This document shows, piece by piece, positions 1-7,761 of a stretch of DNA of 64,000 bases (position 1 is the stretch's first letter; each line of letters begins with the position of its first letter). The position numbers were made by a program, and so were the translations under genes. Below the pieces are notes generated by a model. It searched no databases and was not told the origin of the DNA. It was given only the letters and a program-made list of their open reading frames with translations. The stretch is from Bacteroidetes bacterium UBA6221 (GTDB lineage: Bacteria > Bacteroidota > Bacteroidia > Chitinophagales > Chitinophagaceae). The stretch spans positions 62,001 through 126,000 of the forward strand of contig DISB01000008.1 in assembly GCA_002421685.1 (NCBI GenBank). Direction: 5' to 3'.

Positions 1-651
1 GAAACGGTTGATTTTAATGATGCCTGTAACGCTGTCCAGCATAATTGCCGCGTCTATACTATACCTCGGTATCTCGTCGCGTTTTATGGTAACGGTGCGT
101 ATATCCTGGGTAACAGGGTCCATCATGCTGAGGAATACTTTGCTGAATTGTTTACCCTTCAGCATTTTAATAATACGCTCCGAAGTAATATTAGTGCCTG
201 CTACTACACTGTCGCCTACCTTTACCAGTTTGTCGCCTATCTGTATGCCAGCCGCCTCTGCCGGGCCGTTTTCAATCACCGATGTTATCTGTATCGTATC
301 CTTTACAATCGAAAACTCCACACCTATGCCGAAGAAACTGCCTTCCAGTTCCTCGTTCACCATCTGCAGCTTATCAGCCGGTATATACACCGTATGAGGG
401 TCAAGGTGGCTGATGATACCTTCTACAGCCTCTTCGTAAAGTAAATTGGTATTGACCGAATCGACATAACGGGCATTGATGAGGTCTATTATCTGCTCCA
501 GCCTGTCGTTTCGTTGTATGATTGTGGTGATATCGCGTTTGCTTCTCAGGGAATCCCTAAGTTTAAACCCTATGGTCATGCCTGCAACTAAAACAATAGC
601 TGACAATAACGGCAACCAAAGCTTAACCTTGTTTGTATCCTTTCCCTGCAT
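1..651 (-). CDS. S41 family C-terminal processing peptidase, N-terminal part (cut by window edge)
   Basis: The first 217 codons of a minus-strand gene are visible; the rest lies before base 1. Residues 11-29 form one hydrophobic segment (signal anchor). LDPHTVYIP at 83-91 matches the DPHS-type motif that precedes the PDZ domain in CtpA/Prc-like proteases, and a PDZ domain runs from about 105 (GIGVEF) to about 190 (NGPAEAAGIQIGDKLVKVGD region). The catalytic Ser/Lys half is outside the window. The family cleaves periplasmic or secreted proteins near their C termini. The ATG at 651 follows a TAACTTTG box by 16 nt. The family call is firm; the substrate is unknown. Confidence 0.85.
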   Translation of the reverse strand, partial: MQGKDTNKVKLWLPLLSAIVLVAGMTIGFKLRDSLRSKRDITTIIQRNDRLEQIIDLINARYVDSVNTNLLYEEAVEGIISHLDPHTVYIPADKLQMVNEELEGSFFGIGVEFSIVKDTIQITSVIENGPAEAAGIQIGDKLVKVGDSVVAGTNITSERIIKMLKGKQFSKVFLSMMDPVTQDIRTVTIKRDEIPRYSIDAAIMLDSVTGIIKINRF

Positions 652-667
652 CTAAAAAAACTGACCG

Positions 668-675
668 CAAAGTTA
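668..675 (-). promoter_or_regulatory. -7 box TAACTTTG for the S41 protease
   Basis: On the minus strand TAACTTTG matches the Bacteroidota -7 consensus TAnnTTTG and ends 16 nt before the ATG at 651. I see no clear TTTG element about 20 bp further upstream. Confidence 0.5.
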
Positions 676-813
676 ACGGGTATTTGCGAGTATATAATAT
701 CTAAATCACCATACTGGTATCAGTATTACCGATGTTACCCGGATAAAAGACAATAATTACCATGCCCTTATTTGGATTACCAAAAAGAAAAAATTCTGCC
801 CTACATTTGGCTT

Positions 814-1650
814 ATGGCTTCCGTACTTATTGCAGAGAGTGGTTCAACCAAAACAGACTGGTGCCTGGTGCGTCCGGGCCAAAAACCGTTTATGGCGAAA
901 ACCCCGGGAATAAATCCGTACCTGCAAACGGCTGCCGAAATAAACCAGTTGCTGCATACGGAACTGAAGCTGGAATACAAGCCCGAACAACTCTTCTTTT
1001 ATGGCGCAGGCGCGGGGAATACTGAGAAACAGGCAGAACTGAAAAAGATACTCGAAGCTTTTTTCGAGATAAAAAAAGTAGAAGTAAAAAGCGACCTTAT
1101 GGCAGCCTGCCGGGGTTTATGTGGCCGCGAAAAAGGGGTAGTGGCAATATTGGGCACGGGCAGCAATTCCTGCTATTATGATGGTAAGTCCATAAAATCA
1201 AGTATGCCATCGCTGGGCTACGTGGCGGGCGATGAGGGCAGCGGCAACCATATGGGCAAGCGTGTTTTACAATACTACGCCTATAAAACCTTCGATGACG
1301 AGCTAAGATTGGCTTTCGAATCGGCTTATGGCAATGACATTGCCGCTATAGTGAATAATATCTATAAAAAACCCTTTGCCAATCGTTACCTGGCATCATT
1401 TACCAGGTTACTGATAGATAACCGCGGCCATTATATGGTAGAGAATATCATCGAAGACAGCATCAGCGAATTTTTCCACCGCCACATACTCAAGTACCGG
1501 GAAAGCTGGAAACACCCGATACATTTTACCGGCACTGTAGCCTACGAGTTCAGGGACGTAATATCAGATATCTGTGCGCAAAACGAACTGGTGCTGGGTA
1601 CCATTGAGCGCAGTCCGCTGGCAGGACTAATTAACTACCACGAGCAATAA
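814..1650 (+). CDS. BadF/BadG-type ATPase, N-acetylglucosamine kinase-like
   Basis: This 278-residue protein has the actin-like ATPase fold of the BadF/BadG/BcrA/BcrD family. ESGSTKTDW at 7-15 is the first phosphate loop, GTGSNSCYYDG near 110-120 the second, GDEGSGNHMGKRVL follows it, and FTGTVAYEF near 245 fits the adenosine site. Family members phosphorylate amino sugars such as N-acetylglucosamine, and Bacteroidota copies are usually named that way; the substrate here is inferred. The ATG at 814 was chosen because homology begins right there (MASVLIAESGST); an upstream ATG at 762 is in another frame. The gene is followed by a strong hairpin shared with the convergent porin gene. Confidence 0.75.
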   Translation: MASVLIAESGSTKTDWCLVRPGQKPFMAKTPGINPYLQTAAEINQLLHTELKLEYKPEQLFFYGAGAGNTEKQAELKKILEAFFEIKKVEVKSDLMAACRGLCGREKGVVAILGTGSNSCYYDGKSIKSSMPSLGYVAGDEGSGNHMGKRVLQYYAYKTFDDELRLAFESAYGNDIAAIVNNIYKKPFANRYLASFTRLLIDNRGHYMVENIIEDSISEFFHRHILKYRESWKHPIHFTGTVAYEFRDVISDICAQNELVLGTIERSPLAGLINYHEQ

Positions 1651-1690
1651 TTTGCCTGGGTCACATCCAGTAACTATCCTCTAAAAGAAA

Positions 1691-1720
1691 ATTGCCCTCC
1701 GACAAAGTCAGGAGGGCAAT
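1691..1720. terminator. Bidirectional terminator between the kinase and OmpA-family genes
   Basis: ATTGCCCTCC (1691-1700) and GGAGGGCAAT (1711-1720) form a perfect 10 bp stem. T-rich runs follow on both strands (TTTTAAT on plus, TTTTCTTTT on minus), so it can stop both convergent genes. Confidence 0.85.
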
Positions 1721-1745
1721 TTTAATATCTAAGCTAATCTGCTGA

Positions 1746-3470
1746 TTAGTTCCTTCTCAGGTTCGGGAACGGAGGAGCTACGTTAGCAGGTCCTTCTTCA
1801 CCCGGCATTGCTGAGCGGTACATTACAGAGTTAGGATCGCCGGCCTGGCCATATTGGAATATGAAGCGGTTGCGGTCGATACCATGTTTCTCGCTCATGT
1901 ATTCGATGATTGCGTTAACGCGATCCCATGAACGTTGCTGCTGTACTTTGCTGGCGTTACCTGCACCTGTGATAACCACTTTACAAGTCGGGTTAGCCAT
2001 CATTTGAGCAGCCAGGCTAGACAATTGTGCCTGTGCAGACGGAGCGATGTTTGAAGAGCTACCTGTGAAGATAATGCTGCCTGCACCGATGCTGCCGCAA
2101 GCCGGGGCCATAGAGCCGCAACCATCAGGACATGGGCACTTACCAACACCATCAGCGTCAACAGGCTGACACTCAGTCGGAGTTATCAATTGCTTATCGC
2201 GGTCGTCAGGTACACCGTCACCGTCAGTATCCAGCGGGCAACCGTGGCTGTCAACAGCTACGCCCATAGGAGTACCGGGGCATTTGTCGAACTGGTCTGT
2301 GATACCATCGCCGTCAGAATCAGGCAGAGTGGGATCAGGCAGAATCATATGACGGGGATAGCTCATCTCGTTATACATATGATCCAGCGGGTTCAGCCAG
2401 TACAGGGGTTCTACGCTCTTAGCTTTATTACCCAGGTTGAAGTTTACACCCAGTGACAGGTAGTTGATACCGTCGTTCTGGTTAGACATAACCGGGTCGC
2501 CTGAATTCTGAGCTGCCCAACGCTGTCCGTCCAGCAGGTCTTCATCCCAAGGCAGAGTAACGCGGTCTTCTATCGCGATGTTGATACGCCTGCTCACCTT
2601 GAACTGGAGACCCAGACCGAAGCTTGGAGCAAAGTTCAAAGTCTTGTTATTAAATATAGCAGGACGACGGCGGTCGCGCTCGTTTTCAGCCTCAGTTTCG
2701 TGAGTACCGTCCATGCTCGCCATCAAATCGTCCCTGATCTGCTTTTTATTTTCAGTTATCTGCGGCGTTCCCTGAACAATGGTGCTGAAATTGTACCTCT
2801 GGTAGTTGGCATCCAATGCGTCTACACGTGTATTGAAAGCGATAGCGCCCACACCCAGGAAGGCATATATGCCCAAAGAGGTTTTAGCCTTGTGGAACCT
2901 CCAGTTGTTGGTGCTGGCTATCAGGTCGAAGTTCAACTGGTGGGCTTCCATCCTGTAGTTTTGGAATACTGCGTCCGTTGCTACGGCTACACCCTGCATT
3001 GTCGGTTTATAACCATTATCCGTCCATGCGGGGTTGAACCTGTAGTTCCTGTCTTCCTGCCAATGCATTCCTTTGGCAACGCCGTACACGTATTGCAGGC
3101 GGGTAGAGAAAACATAACCCCATGATTTACGTATGTGCGCGTGGAAACCATAACCGCCGTTTCCTTTCTGCCAGAAAAACAGGGACGGCACGTCTCCCGA
3201 CACGTTATACATACCAAGGCCTACACCCAGTTCCCACATGTTGCGGGGTTTAGCCGGGAAGGCATATTGGTTGGCAAGGAACCTACGATGCTGGTCCATG
3301 CGGGACCGCGGGATGTAGTTGGAGTCTAAAACGTCGTAACTTTCTCCTCTATACGTCATGTCCCGACCTGACCATTGGGCGGGTTGCGTAGTAGTTTCCT
3401 GAGCAGATACCGAGCCTGTGGCGAGTAGCGCACAGACACCGGTGAGCAAAAGGTAATTTTTGTTGACCAT
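1746..3470 (-). CDS. OmpA family outer-membrane porin with thrombospondin type 3 repeats
   Basis: The 574-residue protein begins with a signal peptide (about residues 1-23, ending VSA). An N-terminal beta-barrel region covers about 60-375. A calcium-binding thrombospondin type 3 segment follows at about 380-440, with DSDGDGITDQFDKCPGTP and DTDGDGVPDD. The C-terminal OmpA-like peptidoglycan-binding domain lies at about 465-560. Such proteins span the outer membrane and tether it to the cell wall; in this phylum they are among the most abundant envelope proteins. The gene is monocistronic, with its own promoter and a terminator. The OmpA domain is somewhat divergent (KVVITGAGNASKVQQQRSWDR). Confidence 0.88.
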   Translation of the reverse strand: MVNKNYLLLTGVCALLATGSVSAQETTTQPAQWSGRDMTYRGESYDVLDSNYIPRSRMDQHRRFLANQYAFPAKPRNMWELGVGLGMYNVSGDVPSLFFWQKGNGGYGFHAHIRKSWGYVFSTRLQYVYGVAKGMHWQEDRNYRFNPAWTDNGYKPTMQGVAVATDAVFQNYRMEAHQLNFDLIASTNNWRFHKAKTSLGIYAFLGVGAIAFNTRVDALDANYQRYNFSTIVQGTPQITENKKQIRDDLMASMDGTHETEAENERDRRRPAIFNNKTLNFAPSFGLGLQFKVSRRINIAIEDRVTLPWDEDLLDGQRWAAQNSGDPVMSNQNDGINYLSLGVNFNLGNKAKSVEPLYWLNPLDHMYNEMSYPRHMILPDPTLPDSDGDGITDQFDKCPGTPMGVAVDSHGCPLDTDGDGVPDDRDKQLITPTECQPVDADGVGKCPCPDGCGSMAPACGSIGAGSIIFTGSSSNIAPSAQAQLSSLAAQMMANPTCKVVITGAGNASKVQQQRSWDRVNAIIEYMSEKHGIDRNRFIFQYGQAGDPNSVMYRSAMPGEEGPANVAPPFPNLRRN

Positions 3471-3522
3471 AACAGATTTGTTTATTAATATAATTTTTGG
3501 TTAACCTAATTAATAACTTTGA

Positions 3523-3554
3523 CAAAGGTATAGAGTAGCTTTTAAAAAAACAAA
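3523..3554 (-). promoter_or_regulatory. Promoter of the OmpA-family gene (TTTG, 20 bp, TACCTTTG)
   Basis: Minus-strand TTTG (3551-3554) and TACCTTTG (3523-3530) are 20 bp apart, an excellent match to the Bacteroidota -33/-7 consensus. The box ends 52 nt before the ATG, giving a longer leader than most promoters in this window. Confidence 0.75.
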
Positions 3555-3645
3555 GAACAAAAAATAAATTTAATGCACACTTTTTGCCCTATGTTACATG
3601 CTTTTATACATCAAAGAACTACTTTTACCCGCAAAAAAACAAGGT

Positions 3646-3653
3646 TAATTTTG
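3646..3653 (+). promoter_or_regulatory. Possible -7 box TAATTTTG for the polyprenyl synthase
   Basis: TAATTTTG fits TAnnTTTG and ends 29 nt before the ATG at 3683. The -33 position holds only TTTT, so this is a moderate match in an AT-rich region. Confidence 0.4.
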
Positions 3654-3682
3654 TTAATTTAAGGTTATCCTGAGATATAAAC

Positions 3683-4645
3683 ATGGAATTGGTCAAAAAG
3701 GTTGTAGGAACGGAGCTGGCTATTTTCGAAAAAAAGTTTGCTGAGCATGTAAAGGGCTCAAATCCTTTGCTGGACAGGATTATGAAATTTATCATCAGGC
3801 GAAAGGGAAAACAAATGCGCCCGATGTTCGTTTTGCTTTGCGCTAAAGTGGCCGGGGGTATAACCGAAAAAACTTACCGTGCCGCCTCCCTGATTGAACT
3901 ACTGCATACGGCAACCCTTGTACACGACGATGTTGTGGATAACTCTATGCTCAGGCGGAACTTTTTCTCTATCAACGCTTTGTGGAAAAATAAGATTGCC
4001 GTACTGGTAGGAGATTACCTACTCTCAAAAGGCCTGTTACTTTCGTTGGAAAATGATGATTATCAAATACTTAAGATAACCTCCAGGGCAGTAAAAGAAA
4101 TGAGTGAAGGTGAACTGCTGCAAATGGAGAAGGCGCGAAAGCTTGATATCGAGGAAAAAACATATTTTGATATTATTAAAGGTAAAACCTCATCCTTGCT
4201 TTCCGCATCCTGTTCGGCCGGGGCGTTTTCAGCCCGGGACGATGCTGAAACCACCGAATTTTTCAGGCAGTTTGGCGAATACGTAGGTATTGCTTTCCAG
4301 ATAAAGGACGACCTGTTTGACTATGGGCAGGACAATATTGGCAAACCCACCGGCATAGACATCAAAGAAAAAAAAATGACCTTGCCCCTGATATATACTT
4401 TGCAAAAAGCCGACCCTGCCATTAAAAGGAAAATTATTTATATAGTAAAAAATCAAAATACAGACCGTGAAAAAGTGGCTGAGGTCATTAGTTATGTACA
4501 CCAGCATGGCGGAATTGACTATTCGGTGCAAAAAATGAGAGAATACCAGGCCCTGGCCCTCGCGATGCTGGATAAATACCCCGATTCCCCGGCAAAAAGC
4601 GCACTCGTTGAACTTGTGAACTATGTCATAGACCGGAAGTATTAA
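3683..4645 (+). CDS. Polyprenyl diphosphate synthase (trans-isoprenyl, long chain)
   Basis: This 320-residue enzyme condenses isopentenyl diphosphate units onto an allylic primer, most likely to make the menaquinone side chain. Both aspartate-rich motifs are visible: DDVVD at 82-86 in LVHDDVVDNSMLRR (first, substrate-Mg) and DDLFD at 209-213 (second). The lysine and arginine of GKQMRP at 42-47 match the conserved isopentenyl diphosphate site. Length is normal for octaprenyl or heptaprenyl synthases. The gene sits alone between the divergent porin gene and uvrA. Product chain length cannot be read from the sequence. Confidence 0.88.
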   Translation: MELVKKVVGTELAIFEKKFAEHVKGSNPLLDRIMKFIIRRKGKQMRPMFVLLCAKVAGGITEKTYRAASLIELLHTATLVHDDVVDNSMLRRNFFSINALWKNKIAVLVGDYLLSKGLLLSLENDDYQILKITSRAVKEMSEGELLQMEKARKLDIEEKTYFDIIKGKTSSLLSASCSAGAFSARDDAETTEFFRQFGEYVGIAFQIKDDLFDYGQDNIGKPTGIDIKEKKMTLPLIYTLQKADPAIKRKIIYIVKNQNTDREKVAEVISYVHQHGGIDYSVQKMREYQALALAMLDKYPDSPAKSALVELVNYVIDRKY

Positions 4646-4696
4646 GCCATTGCAAAATAGATGTACTGCCCTAACGGGTTACGACAGTCATTTCCG

Positions 4697-4704
4697 TAAA
4701 TTTG
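4697..4704 (+). promoter_or_regulatory. -7 box TAAATTTG for uvrA
   Basis: TAAATTTG fits the Bacteroidota consensus and ends 15 nt before the ATG at 4720, so the predicted leader is very short. No clear TTTG lies at -33. Confidence 0.5.
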
Positions 4705-4719
4705 CCTTCCTCACAGGTT

Positions 4720-7572
4720 ATGGCAACAAAAGAGCAGGCAGCAACATCCAAAGGTTTTATTGAAGTTTCAGGAGCAAGGGTACACAACCTGAAGAATTTA
4801 GACGTTCGCATTCCCAAAAATCAACTGGTAGTCATCACAGGCATCAGTGGTTCGGGCAAATCTTCACTGGCATTCGACACCATCTTTGCCGAAGGCCAGC
4901 GCCGGTATATGGAAAGCTTCGCCGCATACGCGCGGCAGTTCCTGGGCGACCTGGAAAGGCCCGATGTAGATAAAATTTCAGGCCTGTCCCCTGTTATTTC
5001 TATTGAACAGAAGACCACCAACCGTAATCCACGTTCTACAGTAGGCACGGTTACAGAGGTGTACGACTTTATGCGCCTGCTCTACGCACGTGCTGCGGAA
5101 GCCTATTCGTACAACACGGGCAAAAAGATGGTACGCTTCAGCGAAGAAGAAATAGTAGCGCATGTGGAGGAACATTTTACCGGTAAAAAAATTGTACTGC
5201 TGGCGCCTATCGTACGCGGACGTAAAGGGCATTACCGTGAACTGTTCGAGCAGTTTCGCAAGCAGGGCTTTTTAAAAGTACGTGTAGACGGCGAGATACT
5301 GGAATTGCGTGAACGCATGCAGTTAGACCGGTATAAGATACATGATATTGAACTGGTGATAGACCGCCTGCTGGTGATACCCGATGCCAAAGCCCGCATC
5401 AGCCAGAGTATCCAGAAATCGCTGCAGATGGGTAAAGACCTGATGTTCATACTGGACATGGATACAAACACCGTTTCGCAATACAGCAAGCAACTGATGT
5501 GCGCCGATACCGGCCTGTCTTACGAAGAACCTTCGCCCAATACTTTTTCCTTCAATTCCCCCTACGGTGCCTGCCCCCGGTGCAAAGGACTGGGCAGCGT
5601 GTACCAGGTGAATATGGACGAAGTGCTGCCCGACCATTCCAAAAGCATTAGCGAAGGAGCGATAGCACCACTTGGTGAAGAACGGGAATCATGGACCTTT
5701 AAGCAGGCTACCATCATTGCAAAAAAAAATAAGATACCGCTGAACAAACCCATCAGCGAGATGAGCCCAACACACCTGAACATTTTGCTGTATGGCAACG
5801 AGGAGGGTATTATCACCTATGCTGAAAGTGACGATGTGAACTATGCTGATACAGTAACGGAACATAACTACGAAGGTATTGTGAACATGTTGCTACGCTG
5901 GTTTAACGAAACCACATCGGAACCCATACGCGACTGGGCCGAGGGCTATATGCAGCTGAATACCTGCCCTGAGTGCAATGGAGCAAGACTGAAAAAAGAA
6001 AGCCTGTGGTTTAAAATAGATGACAAAAATATTTCTGAATTATCAGAATTGTCATTGCAAAAAATGGCTGATTGGTTTGACGGTTTGGAAAAAAGGCTGA
6101 ATAAAAAGCAACAGGTAATAGCCAAAGATATATTAAAGGAAATCCGTGACAGGCTCAGTTTCCTGCTGGATGTAGGTTTGCATTATCTCACGCTCAACCG
6201 TGCTACCCGTACCTTGAGCGGGGGCGAATCGCAGCGTATCAGGCTGGCCACACAAATAGGCTCACAACTGACAGGCATCACCTATATACTGGACGAACCA
6301 AGCATTGGCCTGCACCAGCGCGACAACCAGAGGCTGATACATGCGCTGAAAGACCTGCGCGACGGCGGCAACTCAGTATTGGTGGTAGAGCACGATAAGG
6401 ACATCATGCTGGCGGCAGACCACCTGATAGACATTGGTCCCGCCGCAGGGGTACATGGCGGGCAAATAGTAAGCCAGGGCACACCGGCGGAGGTGGTTAA
6501 AACACATACAAAAACGGCAGGCTATCTCAACCGTGAACTGGAAATAAAAGTACCCGACGAGCGTCGCAAAGGAAATGGCAAATCCATAAAAATTACCGGG
6601 GCTACAGGCAACAACCTGAAGAATGTTTCCGTGTCTTTACCATTGGGAACCTTTATTTGCGTAACGGGCGTTTCAGGCAGTGGCAAGAGTACGCTCATCA
6701 ACGAAACACTGTATCCATTGCTGGCCAAACATTGCTACCGCAATTTCAAGCAGCAGCCCATGCCGTTTAAGAAAATAACCGGGCTGGAACATATAGATAA
6801 AGTGGTGGAAATAGACCAAAGTCCTATAGGCCGCACACCGCGCAGCAACCCCGCTACCTATTGCGGGTTCTTTACCGATATACGAACATTATTCGCGCAG
6901 ATACCTGAAGCAAAAATACGCGGGTATAATGCGGGCCGTTTTTCCTTCAACGTAAAAGGCGGGCGCTGCGAAGAATGCGGCGGCGGCGGTATGCGTGTAA
7001 TAGAAATGAACTTCCTGCCCGACGTATATGTGCCCTGCGAAAAATGTAATGGCCGGCGCTACAACCGCGAGACGCTCGAGATACGCTACAAAGGAAAATC
7101 CATTGCCGATGTACTGGATATGACCGTGGACGAAGCCGTGGAATTTTTCAAAAACGTACGTTTTTTGCACAGGAGGATTAAAACATTACAGGATGTGGGA
7201 TTAGGTTATGTGACGCTTGGCCAAAGTGCTGTGACGCTCAGCGGCGGTGAAGCGCAACGCGTGAAACTGGCCACCGAACTTTCCAAACGTGATACCGGGC
7301 AAACGATCTATATCCTTGACGAACCCACCACAGGCCTGCACTTCCAGGATATAGAACACCTGCTGGATGTATTGAACAGGTTAGTAGAGCGCAACAATAC
7401 CGTGCTGGTGATAGAGCACAATATGGACGTGATAAAAGTGGCGGATTATATTCTGGACATGGGCCCTGAAGGCGGCAATGGCGGTGGCACCGTGGTGGCA
7501 TCAGGCACGCCTGAAGAAATAGTAAAAGTGAAAGAAAGCCATACAGGAAGGTTTTTGAAGGAAGAGCTGTAA
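4720..7572 (+). CDS. uvrA: Excinuclease ABC subunit UvrA
   Basis: This 950-residue ATPase recognises DNA damage with UvrB in nucleotide excision repair. It has two ABC cassettes. The first carries Walker A GISGSGKSS near residue 45, a zinc finger pair CPRCKGLG and CPECNGARL, and signature LSGGESQRI. The second carries Walker A GVSGSGKST near 650, the second zinc finger CEECGGGG and CEKCNGRR, and signature LSGGEAQRV. Length and domain order are standard. A TTG six codons upstream in frame (4702) is less likely than the ATG at 4720, because it overlaps the -7 box. Single-gene unit. Confidence 0.97.
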   Translation: MATKEQAATSKGFIEVSGARVHNLKNLDVRIPKNQLVVITGISGSGKSSLAFDTIFAEGQRRYMESFAAYARQFLGDLERPDVDKISGLSPVISIEQKTTNRNPRSTVGTVTEVYDFMRLLYARAAEAYSYNTGKKMVRFSEEEIVAHVEEHFTGKKIVLLAPIVRGRKGHYRELFEQFRKQGFLKVRVDGEILELRERMQLDRYKIHDIELVIDRLLVIPDAKARISQSIQKSLQMGKDLMFILDMDTNTVSQYSKQLMCADTGLSYEEPSPNTFSFNSPYGACPRCKGLGSVYQVNMDEVLPDHSKSISEGAIAPLGEERESWTFKQATIIAKKNKIPLNKPISEMSPTHLNILLYGNEEGIITYAESDDVNYADTVTEHNYEGIVNMLLRWFNETTSEPIRDWAEGYMQLNTCPECNGARLKKESLWFKIDDKNISELSELSLQKMADWFDGLEKRLNKKQQVIAKDILKEIRDRLSFLLDVGLHYLTLNRATRTLSGGESQRIRLATQIGSQLTGITYILDEPSIGLHQRDNQRLIHALKDLRDGGNSVLVVEHDKDIMLAADHLIDIGPAAGVHGGQIVSQGTPAEVVKTHTKTAGYLNRELEIKVPDERRKGNGKSIKITGATGNNLKNVSVSLPLGTFICVTGVSGSGKSTLINETLYPLLAKHCYRNFKQQPMPFKKITGLEHIDKVVEIDQSPIGRTPRSNPATYCGFFTDIRTLFAQIPEAKIRGYNAGRFSFNVKGGRCEECGGGGMRVIEMNFLPDVYVPCEKCNGRRYNRETLEIRYKGKSIADVLDMTVDEAVEFFKNVRFLHRRIKTLQDVGLGYVTLGQSAVTLSGGEAQRVKLATELSKRDTGQTIYILDEPTTGLHFQDIEHLLDVLNRLVERNNTVLVIEHNMDVIKVADYILDMGPEGGNGGGTVVASGTPEEIVKVKESHTGRFLKEEL

Positions 7573-7706
7573 TAGTAACAATACTAATTACCTGTTTACT
7601 CGCAGAAGAAAACTTGTGAAAGCTGTTGATTAAAGGCCCAGGCATCTGTTATCAGCATAGTTACATATAAACAATCCCGCCATACTGTTCCTGTTTTGCC
7701 AAACCT

Positions 7707-7739
7707 TTTGTAATTTATACCTCCTACGAGTTACCTTTG
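7707..7739 (+). promoter_or_regulatory. Promoter of the E1 gene (TTTG, 21 bp, TACCTTTG)
   Basis: TTTG (7707-7710) and TACCTTTG (7732-7739) are 21 bp apart, and the box ends 22 nt before the ATG at 7762. This is a strong Bacteroidota-type promoter. Confidence 0.75.
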
Positions 7740-7761
7740 TACACTTTAGAAGAATAAGATC

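Noticed and set aside
4702..4719. Upstream TTG as the uvrA start
   Set aside because: It lies on the -7 box and adds six residues without homology; the ATG at 4720 is better.
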